A DNA stretch of 64,000 nucleotides from Xestospongia muta (Eukaryota > Porifera > Demospongiae > Haplosclerida > Petrosiidae): positions 3,172,038-3,236,037 of the forward strand of contig OY848923.1 of NCBI GenBank assembly GCA_963693285.1. Direction: 5' to 3'. Position 1 is the first letter of the stretch. Each line of letters begins with the position of its first letter. The notes under the pieces are model-generated. The model saw only the letters and a list, made by a program, of their open reading frames with translations, was not told the origin of the DNA and searched no databases. Both the position numbers and the translations under genes were made by a program. Positions 45,720 to 58,323 of this stretch are shown here, piece by piece.

Positions 45720-48175
45720 ATCATTAAAAAATTAGTTACAACATTCCTCAACTTCTAGATTGAACGGTAAGGTCCATAACAATCAATTGGTTTCCAGGTT
45801 CTATTATATAACACCAAAGAGAGGAGGTGGTGGACGATGCGACCTCTGACTGAACATGACCTTGTTCTAGGTTCAAGGGTGCATGAATAGTTGATGTAGT
45901 GCATGAAAAACGTAAATAATTGAAGTCATTTGACTCTTGATCATCACTGTCAAATAGTGATATCAAAGTTGATCAACATAAGACCTTTGAATGGTGCTAG
46001 AAGAAGTTTGTACTTGGTATGAAACAGGAACAGAAATATGTGTTACAGTGACAGTAATCCACTTGTCACGGCCCTTGAAATTTCTGCATACAAAACGATC
46101 CCCTATTGCAAACTTTCAAGAATGTCTAGTAACAGATGATAACTTGCCTTGTTTCTAAATAACATTACAAAATGTATTTTGATGGAGTAGGTAAAGGTGA
46201 GTATGAAGTCTCCAACCTATTAGTACTTCAGCAAATGAGAGACCAATGATACAACGAGGAGTGACCGTTTGCCATTTTGGTACAAGGTCTATGTTGGATG
46301 GTGTACTGATAAGCTGACAATGTATCGCAGAAGACAGTTAGAAAGATGAAGGAAACATTTATTTTTCACTATTATCATCTGTTTTGTGAGCAAGGACAGC
46401 TCGTAGGCAATAAGGGATGCATCACATGAGAAAAGTAATATTATTGAACTACCAAAATAGACCAGTAATGAGGAAGACTGAAGCCTTTAGTTTGTGCCCT
46501 AGACCACTTCAACTCGGTATTGTTACACAGTAGGTTGTGTAATGGAACTAAGATTGTTGACAGATTAGGAAAACACTTGTTATAATAATTGAGTAACCTA
46601 ATAAAGACTTTAATTTTGTTATATTAGTAGGCTCTAAGGGCTTTTTAATGGCTTTTACCTTACTGCTTGAGGGGTGAAGGCCACAACCATTAATGACATG
46701 ACCAAAGTATTCTACTGATTTTGTCATAAAGACACATTTTGACTTCTTCAGAGACAGTCCAACAGATTCTAATCACTCTTAAACTTGCCTAAATTATGTA
46801 AATGATCTTCTTCACCAACAACATGAACTAGAATATCTCAATAAAAACACATACTTTTGTTAGTCCTGGCAGAAGACTCTCCATCGTATGTTGAAGCATT
46901 ACTGGTGCAGTGGAAATGCCAAAAGGCAATCTCTGATACTGAAACAATCACTTATGAGTGCAGATTCTTGTCATTAATTTTTTGAGTCATCATCAAGTAA
47001 TATCTGCTGGTATACATAATTTAGATCAACATTTGAGAAATAGTTCCACCTGACTTGTAATCACTACAAATGCGAATGTTAGTGTCATTTTTTCAAAACA
47101 GGAACAATTGGCACAGCCCAATCTGAAAATGATACTAGTGTGATAATACACAGAATTTGTAACCATTCTAAGTCTTTCTCAATTTTCTCTTTGAGTAAAT
47201 ATGGTACCAGTCGAGTTTTTAAAAAACGAGGTTGAGCTGTAGGATCTATGGTTAATTAAGCATGAAACCCTTTTAGTGTTCCCAGCTGATTGTGAAAAAG
47301 ATTCTGATGTTTTGTAATAAGTTATGTAAAACAGACAACATATTGACGATGTGAATAGCAGACAAATTTAGTTTAATTTTCTCAAGCCAATTCTGTCTGA
47401 ATAAACTTGGACCCTGACATTTCATAACAATTTAGAGAAGAATGAGGGCTTGTGACTCATATTCAACTTGGACATCTATGTATCCTAAGACAACCAATGT
47501 TTCTCCTGTATAAGTGCGAAGAGAAACACCTGTAGGGTTCAATTGATCAGCAACACAAAAAATAGATTTTAAGTATCGACAGGGAAGCCCCTCTGTCTAA
47601 TTCTATTAGAAGGACTGCCTTGTTTACATGGACTGTCAAAACAATTGGGTTGGTCTTCTCTTTAACTGGGGAATCCAAAAGTTCATACAAATTACTGCCT
47701 TGTTGCTATGGAGACACAGAAGGAGATGGTGGAATATCGCTACAAAGGGCAGAGTCTTGTAATACGTAATGTGTAGCTTGACCTTTTGAGGTCTTCATTG
47801 ATACCTTCTTCGTTTAACTCCGACAAACCTTTGCAATATGGCCAACTTTGCCAGAATTACGACATTCGGCCTGTCAAAAACGACACGGACTTTCATGATG
47901 ATTGTTACCAGATTGATAACGTGACGACAATTTAGATTTTTGTATTTGCAGACGTTGCACTGTTGCACTAATTGGCGATTGTTTCTGTAACTCATTTATA
48001 TCCTGAGCTGCAACTTGGATTGCCTGTTCAATTTCAAGAGAACAGAGATTTCAACGGAAGCCGAAAACGGTCATTACAATTCCTATTTCCAAATTCTTCC
48101 GGGGAACTTCACGTATTTGAAAATTCCAATTAAAGACCCAAATCATAGCTTTCAATTCCAATAAACAACCAGAAA
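45720..48175 (-). pseudogene. Decayed Ty3/gypsy element (relic 3)
   Basis: Minus-strand gag/knuckle pieces near 47,800-48,170, protease and reverse transcriptase fragments around 47,000-47,600, and the integrase tail and C-terminal extension near 45,750-46,280. Frequent stops. Shares deletions in the RNase H/integrase part with relics 2 and 4. Confidence 0.78.
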
Positions 48176-48496
48176 AATACTGACAGGAAAACATGGTTAC
48201 TCTATCACTAAGAGACATATATTATGTGTCAGCCAAAAGTCAGAAGAATCATATATTGTGAAAATATGTGATACTATTCAGGTATAAGCAATAATATAGT
48301 TATATTACTCAAAAAGGTAAAGCATTTATTTAAATTATAAGAAAGAATTACAATTTTCTGTTAGAATATTGGGACATAGATGTATGTGGAACTGATTGCA
48401 TATTACTCATCAGTTAAATAAATGTCAGAAGGTTATACTTTATATATATATGTCAATTGTAGCTATTACAGATTATAATATTATAGAGATACAGTG

Positions 48497-49225
48497 ATGG
48501 TTTTGTTACCTTTAATGGATCCGGAAGGTTCACAGGAAAGGAGTAGGCAGAGATTTAAAAGAAGGATATATCATAGTCCATATTTTCAATATAATTTATA
48601 CAAACTTTCAGGGACCATATTTAATTTGGTAGTGTGATTTCTATGATAAATTAAAGCCATTTGGTATCACTATTCATGGCTCCATTGATGGGTATGTTGG
48701 TGATATGCATGATTCCTTTATTTTTAAATTTTTTAACATAGGTACTCATGAAGAATTATGTGGATGAAATATGCAAGTACTAACAATGATCCGCACATTA
48801 TCGGACAGTACTATTTAGATACAGTAAAAGTAATTAATGGTATAAGTTATGAAATAAGCTATAATATAAATTAATAAAATATTTAGGTCTTCTCAGAGTA
48901 GTGAGAGCTGACAGAGGGACATAGAACTCAATAATTGCCTTTATTCAACAAACATTAGAAAGTATTTGTAATGATAGCTTGTCTGCTGATATGAGTTTTA
49001 GATATGGTCAATCTATCTCTAATCAGGTAAATACTTTAAATGAAACTTAAAATTATTGCTAATTATATAGAGAATTGAAGTTTGATGGGCCTTCTTGAGA
49101 TGCAGATTGACTGACTGGTGGATTCAATTTTTCCATGTAAGCTAAATCTTGCATATAGAGGAGTTATTATTTATTATAATAAATTGCCAGGATTTCATTA
49201 TCAATGGCTCCTATGATGATTATTT
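48497..49225 (+). pseudogene. Decayed integrase-core gene (relic 3)
   Basis: Contains the GITIHG-like block, the second and third short introns, the shared TAG in GACATAGAACTC and the later IES-W-like exon near 49,070. The donor side of the first intron is deleted (also in relic 4), a sign that units 3 and 4 share a history. Confidence 0.7.
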
Positions 49226-49792
49226 GGAATGGTAGTGATCAAGTGGCTTGACTTTGCAATGCAAATGGCTTCATTTTTGTAATATGACATTATCAAATAT
49301 CTACAAGGTTTGAAAGGAATATGGGTAACAGTCTTGTGTTACCAATTCTTCATATCTAATTATAAACGAAGGTCAGCATCACCAGACTAGGTCACAGTAT
49401 ATTTTGATCATTTATTCATATAGTCTGTGATATTCAACGTACGATCTCATTGCATTCTCAGCTAACACAAAGAGGTGCAGTAAAGTTGTTATACTGACTC
49501 TTGTACCTAGTGCCTATGTATATGGCTTTCAATCAATTGAAATTTACACCATATAGATGTGTATCATAGCTCTTTCAAATGTTAATTTGAAACTTATTTT
49601 AGAATTAAAATCTGTAACATTAGTTTAGTATTATCTAAAACACTCAATATAACACATACATATTGTAATGAATAAACTATAATAAACTAATAAACTATAC
49701 ATTATCTTTTAGTCACTTTAGAATTACAAAATATCGTCCATCTTCTTTAGATATGTAACAATCTCAATGACTGCAGGTGTATCTCGTGAGTC
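49226..49792. other. Non-coding unit junction
   Basis: Shared with 56,550-57,120 and partly with 10,300-10,600. No gene. Confidence 0.55.
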
Positions 49793-50103
49793 TTTTGTTG
49801 GTATATGAGTGTAATTAGGCAGTTGTGCGTCATGTACTGTATATGTGTTGATAGGTTTAATTAATGCATCTCATCCTAACTCTTCCTTCTTGTCCTTCCC
49901 TTAGCCATCTCTTTGTTTATTTTTTTGTTAGTATTTTTTGGGCCTTTGTCCTTATGACTTGAGGCTTTGGTCTTTTCAGTTGTGTATTTAAGTAGGACCT
50001 TATCTGATTTGTGTATCCCTTTTTTGATTTTTAAAAAGTAGTTGATTTCCTATGAATCTCTTGAGATATCTCAGTGACAGATTTACAAACGCGCCTGCGA
50101 ACA
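49793..50103. other. Unit-specific insert of about 310 bp
   Basis: Present only at this place. Sister junctions read straight from GAGTCTT to CTTCTAGTCAAAACACAT. TCTT occurs on both sides and may be a short target duplication. No coding frame and no inverted ends were recognised. Confidence 0.55.
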
Positions 50104-50965
50104 TCTTCTAGTCAAAACACATATTATTAACATAAACCAATATATTTTATCATATCAAGTACACTATAAACTACAAACTACAAAGATTAAAATATTAAAA
50201 TTATTCAGTTGTTTTAATAACTAACTTATAGATTTCATGTGAATTACTCACTATATATGATTTTGCTAGTTGGTGTACTATTACAACAACAGCTAATTAT
50301 GGAGTGATATATATTTTTTTTGGTTCTAGATTACTTTTTACAATGGCTTCGATCAAATGTGATTAATAAGTGGAGGAGCTACTAGCATAGGCATTTTCAT
50401 GTATGCTAGATGGAGCTGCTATCTTTATAAGCCAAAGTGATTTTTATGTGGTAATATTTTAAGTGCTCTTTAACATATGAGGTGCATACTAGCTTAGTTC
50501 GCTACACCAAGCAATCCTTCCTTTCTTTTCTTTCCCCTCCCTTTCTCTCCTCCATTACTTTGACATTAGTTGAAGTGAACATGATCACTACAGAAACATT
50601 ATGGTACTGTGCAACACTCTATACATTCCTATTGTATTTAAATATGCACGTTGTAAAAATATGCTACTCTACAACACTCCACACATTCCTAGTTTGCTTC
50701 TAGACTCTCCTCTGCCCCATTAGCTGATCATAATGAAGGAGGAGCTAACTCACTATATGATCATGATCTATATTTGTCAGTGTAAGGGTATTTGTACAAA
50801 ACTGAACGTGAATACTCCAATGCACATTATACAATTAGAATGTAGTAATTAGTATCTAAGATATAGAATTAATTTCTCCTTGAGGTATGCATTTGTGTGT
50901 CCAATGAATAACCAACATCTATTTTTAAAATATAAACCAACTAGGAGGTCTACAGTAACTCCCAT

Positions 50966-52255
50966 TCAAATGATGGGCAATGAATTTTTAACACTAACAT
51001 TTATTTTACTATTGGAAATAATGATGTCATTTTCCCATGTTGGATATTGTTTACAGTCATGTTGGATACTATACCATTGTTCAATGTCATCATATACTGT
51101 TATACATTGATTAGGCTCATACAGTTTGTTACACACTTCACAAGGAACACGATAGGCCCCACCATCTATTATAGTCCAATCATCTCTCCATTTAAAGAAC
51201 TTATTATAAAGTTGAGAATTGTTGCCAATTTTCTTCAGGTAATTCGCCAGATAAACTGCTCTCTTAAAATCAAGTCCATTAATGAAAGAATTGGGAGGGA
51301 CGACTTCAGGATTTGATAGATTTGCTCCTGATATTATTACTGGAACTATCTCATTCTTTAAAGAATTTCTGTAGGTTTTTTCTGTAATATAATCTTCACA
51401 TATAGAATTCTCAAAAGCCAAATAAAACTTGTACTTTGGTAACAAAGAGAAACAGTTTGGTTTACATGGTTTTCCACATTTACCATAAATATCAACATCA
51501 ATATATTTCTTTAACTTCCTTACTGCATCTAAACGAGGACGTTTACAATTACTTATAAAAGCAATTGCTGTTTTAGTTCTGTTTTCAAGGTAGTTTTTAT
51601 TAGAATCATAACCATTTTTAAACTTTCCAGGAACTATGAAGAAATAACTGTCTCTAATATCTGAACTAAACTTGTATGTCATTGTCCAGTTAAATAGAGA
51701 TCTGGAATATGGGATAAATTCATCATATCCATAAATACGTGGTGGTGCCTCTTTAGTGTAGAAAATCCACCTCTGATGTGGCGGTCGACTCATATTATTG
51801 GCAGAAATAATACTTCTTAATAAATTACCTTCTGGAATATGAAAAACTACAGCACTGCTATTAGAATAAAGATTCTTGTCACCAGTAAGAAAACACTTGT
51901 TTCTGTTTTGTCCACATGTTATTGGCCTACTATTTCCAAGATATTTAACAAAATTTTTGTCAAACCAAGTTGTCCATAATAAAATGATTTTCCCATTACT
52001 ACCAACTGTATTGATGTTATCAGAAATTGAAGTACTTACGTTTCTACAAGCATAAATTTTCTTAACAGGAAGTACCTTTGGCTGGAAGATATTTTGAGAT
52101 ACCGTATTATTAGGACGATTCCGTGATAGTGGTCGAAATGATACCGTTTTCATGGTGACAATGACGAACACGAACGATACCGTCAAAGTCAAAACGTACA
52201 GGATTCTAACCTTTCTCCATTTTAAATAGAAGAATTCAGAGTTAAGAGGCATCAT
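50966..52255 (-). CDS. Alpha-1,3-fucosyltransferase-like, GT10 family (copy 4), extended C-terminus
   Basis: Intact intronless frame of 429 residues. It starts at an ATG pair like the others and has a membrane helix at about 16-34, FENS at 281-284 and EDYITEK at 287-293. The other four copies stop after a final Y/T-P/T-T-W with TAA. Here TAA has become GAA, so translation would continue 22 residues through former 3' UTR to a TGA. The extra tail is hydrophilic and not conserved. A TTTATT at about 51,001 (AATAAA on the gene strand), which in unit 5 lies just after the stop, now falls inside the frame. The N-terminal half is closest to copy 2; parts of the catalytic half match copy 3. Confidence 0.87.
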   Translation of the reverse strand: MMPLNSEFFYLKWRKVRILYVLTLTVSFVFVIVTMKTVSFRPLSRNRPNNTVSQNIFQPKVLPVKKIYACRNVSTSISDNINTVGSNGKIILLWTTWFDKNFVKYLGNSRPITCGQNRNKCFLTGDKNLYSNSSAVVFHIPEGNLLRSIISANNMSRPPHQRWIFYTKEAPPRIYGYDEFIPYSRSLFNWTMTYKFSSDIRDSYFFIVPGKFKNGYDSNKNYLENRTKTAIAFISNCKRPRLDAVRKLKKYIDVDIYGKCGKPCKPNCFSLLPKYKFYLAFENSICEDYITEKTYRNSLKNEIVPVIISGANLSNPEVVPPNSFINGLDFKRAVYLANYLKKIGNNSQLYNKFFKWRDDWTIIDGGAYRVPCEVCNKLYEPNQCITVYDDIEQWYSIQHDCKQYPTWENDIIISNSKINVSVKNSLPII

Positions 52256-53039
52256 GTATAGTAGATTCTGTGATCAATTTCCAAGTTTCTAATCTCCGAC
52301 CTTTATATTTAACTCTTTAATTTTTTATTAATCAACCGGAAGTGTATAAATATGAATATTTGGATCACAGTTGCCACGGTTACATTCGCTAAACATGGCT
52401 GCTTATAGACAACAACGAGAAACTTATTCAACTTTTAAACCCTTCACATTATCACTAACACAATTATCGCATGCACAATGGCCTCATATGCGCTGTTTCT
52501 TAGGCTAAATTGTTTCTTAGTCTAAACTCGTGAAAATATCTTTATACAGCTTCCAGGCATTAAAACTTAGTAAAAATAACAAATCACTGACAAACCACAA
52601 ATTAATTATATAGACCTTTCACCACATTGCATTTATATTGATAAGTTATTATATTAATTACCTACACAGTGTGGATTTAAAACACAGTCTCGTAAGTGCT
52701 GTATTAATGTGAGATTGAGTATTTTTATGATCTACATGCACATTACATTAACATATCTTTTACATATAATTATTGTAGATATACAACATATATTAAAGAT
52801 GTTATTATAATTAGGTACAATAATGTATTCATAAAACATTGTTCATTAGTGATCATGTTATGACAGGTAGTAAGTACATACAAATGATTTCTCTGAACTT
52901 ATGCACTGAACAAAAAACGAATGACAATTTAAATATATATATACATGAACTTTACGCTACAAGAAACAAACTAATATACATATCAAACAGGAAGTCAAAT
53001 ATTATAATTATTTTGACATATTAACAGAACAATTACAAA
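52256..53039. other. Conserved 5' flank of fucosyltransferase gene 4
   Basis: Non-coding, matches 13,357-14,085 and 60,460-61,220. Holds the empty site TTTTTATTA near 52,322-52,331. Confidence 0.55.
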
Positions 53040-55490
53040 GATTAATAATCATAAAAAATTAGTTACAACATTCATCAACTTCTGAAATGAAAGGTAAGGT
53101 CCATAACAATCAATTGGTTTCCAGGTTCTATTAGAACACTGAAGAGAGGAGGTGGTGGATGATGCAACCTCTGACTGACCATGACCTTGTTCTAGGTTCA
53201 AGGGTGCATGAGTAGTTGATGTAGTGCATGAAAAAGGTAAATAATTGAAGTCATTTGACTCTTGATCATCATTGCCAAATAGTGATATCAAAGTTGATCA
53301 ACATAAGACCTTTGAATGGTGCTAGAAGAAGTTTGTACTTGGTATGAAACAAGGAGCAGAAATATGTGTTACAGTGACAGTAATCCACTTGTCACGGCCC
53401 TTGAAATTTCTGCATACAAAACGATCCCCTATTGCAAACTTTCGAGAATGTCTAGTAACAGATGATAACTTGCCTTGTTTCTAAATAACATACAAGATAT
53501 ATCTTAATGGAGTAGGTAAAGGTGAGTATGAAGTCTCCAACCTATTAGTACTTCAGGAAATGAGAGACCAATGATACAATGAGGAGTGACCATTTGCCAT
53601 TTTGGTACAAGGTCTATGTTGGACGGTGTACTGATAAGCTGACAACGCAGAAGAAAATGTTAGAGAGATGAAGGAAACATTTATTTTTCACTATTATCAT
53701 CTGTTTTGTGAGCAAAGACAGCTTGAAGGCAATAAGGGAAGCATCACATGAGAAAAGTAATATTATTGAACTATCAAAATAGACCAGTAATGAGGAAGAC
53801 TGAAGCCTTTAGCTTGTGCCCTAGACCACTTCAACTCGGTATTGTTACAGAGAAGGTTGTGTAATGGAACTAAGATTGTTGACAGATTAGGGAAACACTT
53901 GTTATAATAATTGAGTAACCTAATAATGACTTTAATTTGATTATATTAGTAGGCTCTAAGGGCTTTTTAATGGCTTTTACCTTTCTGCTTGAGTGGTGAA
54001 GGCCACAACAATCAATGACATGACCAAAGTATTCTACTAATTTTGTCATAAAGACACATTTTGACTTCTTCAGAGACAGTCTAGCAGATGCTAATCACTC
54101 TAAAACATGCCTAAATTATGCAAATGATCTTCTTCACCAACAACTTGAACTAGAATATCAATAAAAACACATACTTTTGTTAGTCCTAGCAGAAGATTCT
54201 CCATCGTATGTTGAAGCATTACTGGTGCAGTGGAAATGCCAAAAGGCAATCTCTGATACTGAAACAATCACTTATGAGTGCAGATTCTTGTCATTAATTT
54301 TTTGAGTCATCATCAAGTAATATCTGCTGGTATACATAATTTAGATCAACATTTGAGAAATAGTTCCACCTGATTTGTAATCACTACAAATGCGAATGTT
54401 AGTGTCATTTTTCAAAACAGAAACAATTGGCACAGCCCAATCTGAAAATGATACTGGTGTGATAATACACAGAGTTTTTAACCATTCTAAGTCTTTCTCA
54501 ATTTTCTCTTTGAATAAAGAGAAAATTGGTACCAGTCGAGTTTTCAAAAAACGAGGTTGAGCTGTAGGATCTATGGTTAATTGAGCATGAAACCCTTTTA
54601 GCATTCCCAGCTGATTGTGAAAAAGATTCTGATGTTTTGTAATAAGTTATGTAAAGCAGACAACATATTGACGATGTGAATAGCAGACAAATTTAGTTTA
54701 ATTTTCTCAAGCCAATTCTGTTTGAATAAACTTGGACCCTGACATTTCATAACAATTTACAGAAGAATGAGGGCTTATGACTCATATTCAACTTGGACAT
54801 CTATGTATCCTAAGACAACCAATGTTTCTCCTGTATAAGTGCGAAGAGAAACACCTGTAGGGTTCAATTGGTCAGTAACACAAAAAATCGATTTTAAGTA
54901 TCGACAGGGAAGCCCCTCTGTCTAATTCTATTAGAAGGACTGCCTTGTTTACATGGACTGTCAAAACAATTGGGTTGGTCTTCTCTTTAACTGGGGAATC
55001 CAAAAAGTTCATACAAATTACTGTCTTGTTGCTATGGAGACACAGAAGGAGATGGTGGAATATCGCTAGAAAGGGCAGAGTCTTGTAATACGTAATGTGT
55101 AGCTTGATCTTTTGAGGTCTTCATTGATACCTTCTTCGTTTTACTCCGACAAACCTTTGCAATATGGCCAACTTTGCCAGAATTACGACATTCGGCCTGT
55201 CAAAAACGACACGGACTTTCATGATGATTGTTACCAGATTGATAACGTGACGACAATTTAGATTTTTGTATTTGCAGACGTTGCACTGTTGCACTAATTG
55301 GCGATTGTTTCTGTAACTCATTTATATCCTGAGCTGCAACTTCGATTGCCTGTTCAATTTCAAGAGAACAAAGATTCCTACGGAAGCCGCAGACAGACAT
55401 TTCAATTCCTATTTTCAAATTCTTCCTCGCAGCTTCGCGTATTTGAAAATTCCAATTAAAGACCCAAATCATAGCTTTCAATTCCAATTA
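53040..55490 (-). pseudogene. Decayed Ty3/gypsy element (relic 4)
   Basis: The minus strand contains gag (about 55,200-55,490, with AAARKN-type and SLEIEQAIEVAA stretches), a CCHC remnant near 55,150, and a reverse transcriptase piece at 54,341-54,604 with DPTAQPRFLK and SFSDWAVPIVSV. The integrase tail lies near 53,300-53,620 and a C-terminal extension at 53,049-53,291. Multiple stops. Confidence 0.8.
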
Positions 55491-55818
55491 ACAACCAGAA
55501 AAATACTAACAGGAAAATATGGTTACTCTATCACTAAGAGACATATATTATGTGTCAGCCAAAAGTCAGAAGAATCATATATTGTGAAAATATGTGATAC
55601 CATCCAAGTATAAGCAATAATATAATTATATTACTCAAAAAGGTAAAGCATTTATTTTTATCATAAGAAAGAATTACAATTTTCTGTTAGATTATTGGGA
55701 CATAGATGTATGTGGAACTGATTGCACATTACTCATCAGTTAAATAATTGTCAGAAGGTTATACCTTATATATGTCCATTGTAGCTATTACAGATTATAA
55801 TATTGTAGAGATACAGTG

Positions 55819-56535
55819 ATGGTTTTGTTACTTTCAGTGGTTCCAGAAGGTTTACAGGAAAGGAGTAGGCAGAGATTTAAAAGAAGGATATATCATAGTC
55901 CATATTTTCAATATGATTTATAAAAACTTTCAAGGACCAAATTAAATTTGGCGCTGTGATGACTATGATAAATTAAAGCCATTTGGTATCACTATTCATG
56001 GCTCCATTGATGGGTATGTTGCTGATATGCATGATTCCTTTATTTTTAAAATTTTTTAACATAGGTACTCATGAAGAATTATGTGGATGAAATATGCAAG
56101 TACTAACAGTGATCCACACATTATTGGACAGTACTATTTAGATACAGTAAAAGTAATTAATGGTATAAGTTATGAAATAAGCTATAATATAAATTGATAA
56201 CGTATTTAGGTCTTCCTTGAGATAGTAGAGCTGACAGAGGGACATAGAACTCAATAATTGCCTTTATTCAACAAACATTAGAAAGTATTTGTAATGATAG
56301 CTTGTCTGCTGATATGAGTTTTAGATATGGTCAATCTAGCTCTAATCAGGTAAATACTTTAAATGAAACTTAAAATTATTGCTAATTATATAGAGAATTG
56401 AAGTTTGATGGGCCTTCTTGAGATGTAGATTGACTGACTGGTGGATTCAATTTTTCCATGTAAGCTAAATCTTGCATATAGAGGAGTTATTATTTATTAT
56501 AATAAATTCCCAGGATTTCATTATCAATGGCTCCT
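55819..56535 (+). pseudogene. Decayed integrase-core gene (relic 4)
   Basis: Very close to relic 3, with the same loss around the first intron and the same TAG. A few additional changes, for example near 56,215. Confidence 0.7.
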
Positions 56536-58323
56536 TTGATGATTATTTGGAATGGTAGTGATCAAGTGGCTTGACTTTGCAATGCAAATGGCTTCATTTT
56601 TTTAATATGACATTATCAGATATCTACAAAGTTTGAAAGGAATATGGGTAACAGTCTGGTGTTATCAATTCTTCATATCTAATTATAAATGAAGGTCAGC
56701 ATCACCATACTATTTCACAGTATATATATATTGATCATTATACATCTGTATAGTCTGTGATATTCAACTTAGGATCTCATTGCATTCTCAGTTAACACAA
56801 AGAGGTGCGGTAAAGTTGTTATACTGACTCTTATACCTAGTGTGTATGTATATGGCTTTCAATCAATTGAAATTTACACCATATAGATGTGTATCATAAC
56901 TCTTTCTAACGTTAATTTGCAACTTATTTTAGAATTAAAATCTGTAACATTAGTTTAGTATTATCTAAAACACTCAATATAACACATACATATTGTAATG
57001 AATAAACTATAATGAACTAATAAACAATACATTATATCTTAGTCACTTTAGAATTACAAAATACCGTCCATCTTCGTTAGAGATGTAACAATCTCAATGA
57101 CTGCAGGTGTATCTCGTTGTGAGTCTTCTAGTCAAAACACATAATGGTGGATTGTCAATAAAAGCGATTGGACAGGCTTTGGGTAGCTATGTCATAAAGA
57201 AAGTAAGAGCCCACTAGGTGGATCAAGGCACTCTTAAAAGAATTTAGTTCTCATATGGCTTCTTCTTCTACCATGATATGAAAAATGGTCACTTCAGCAG
57301 AATGGCATATGATCATGTATGAAGCATTGAACTGAACTGTTGCAGAAAAGACTGACAAGTTGTCTGAATTCTAAAGTGAAATTAGAGGGCTTTAATGAAT
57401 ATTGAAAAAATTACAAATATTATTAACATAAACCAATATATTTTATCATATCAAGTACTATAAACTACAAACTACAAAGATTACAATATTAAAATTATTC
57501 AGTTGTTTTAATAACTAACTCATAGATTTCATGTGAATTACTCACTATATATAATTTTGCTAGTTGGTGTACTATTACAACAACAGCTAATTATGGAGTG
57601 ATATATATTTTTTGGCTTCTAGATTACTTTTTACAATGGCTTCTATCAAATGCCATTAATTGGAGGAGCTGCTAGCATAGCCATTTGCATGTATGCTAGA
57701 TGGAGTTGCTATCTTTACACATCAAAGTGTTTTTTTATGTGGTATTATTTTAAGCCCTATTTAACATACGAGGGACATACTAGCTTAGTTTGCTACACAA
57801 AGCAATCGGTCCTTTCTTTCCCTCCCCTTCCCTTTCTCTCCTCCAATACTTTGACATTAGTTGAAGTGAACATGATCACTACAGAAACATATGGTATACT
57901 GTGCAACACTCTATACATTCCTCTTGTATTTAAATATGCACTATGTTAACATATGCTACTCTACAACACTCCACACATTCCTAGTTTGCTTCTAGACTCT
58001 CCTCTGCCCCATTAGCTGATCATAATGAAGGAGGGGCTAACTCACTATATGATCATGATCTACATTTGTCAGTGTAAGGGTATTTGTACAAAACTGAAAG
58101 TGAATACTCCAATGCACATTATACAATTAGAATATAGTAATTAGTATCTAAGATATAGAATTAATTTCTCCTTGAGGTATGCATTTGTGTGTCCAATGAA
58201 TAACCAACATCTATTTTTCAAATATAAACCAACTTGGAGGTCTACAGTAACTCTTATTCAAATGATGGGTAATGCATTTTTAACACTAACATTTATTTTA
58301 CTATTGGAAATAATGATGTCATT
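56536..58323. other. Non-coding unit junction and 3' side of fucosyltransferase gene 5
   Basis: Shared with the other units. Contains about two copies of the 60-bp tandem repeat near 57,885-57,985, and TTTATT at 58,292-58,297, which is AATAAA on the gene strand about 30 bases after the stop of gene 5 and a possible poly(A) signal. Confidence 0.55.

Larger units (their letters stand above)
43095..50200. repeat. Amplified unit 3
   Basis: Same content and order as unit 1. It ends with a segment of about 310 bp (49,793-50,103) not found in other units. Confidence 0.8.
50201..57490. repeat. Amplified unit 4
   Basis: Same order as the other units; fucosyltransferase copy 4, gypsy relic 4 and integrase relic 4. 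It provides the empty site for the MITE at 13,221 and for the TIR element at 59,589. Confidence 0.8.
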
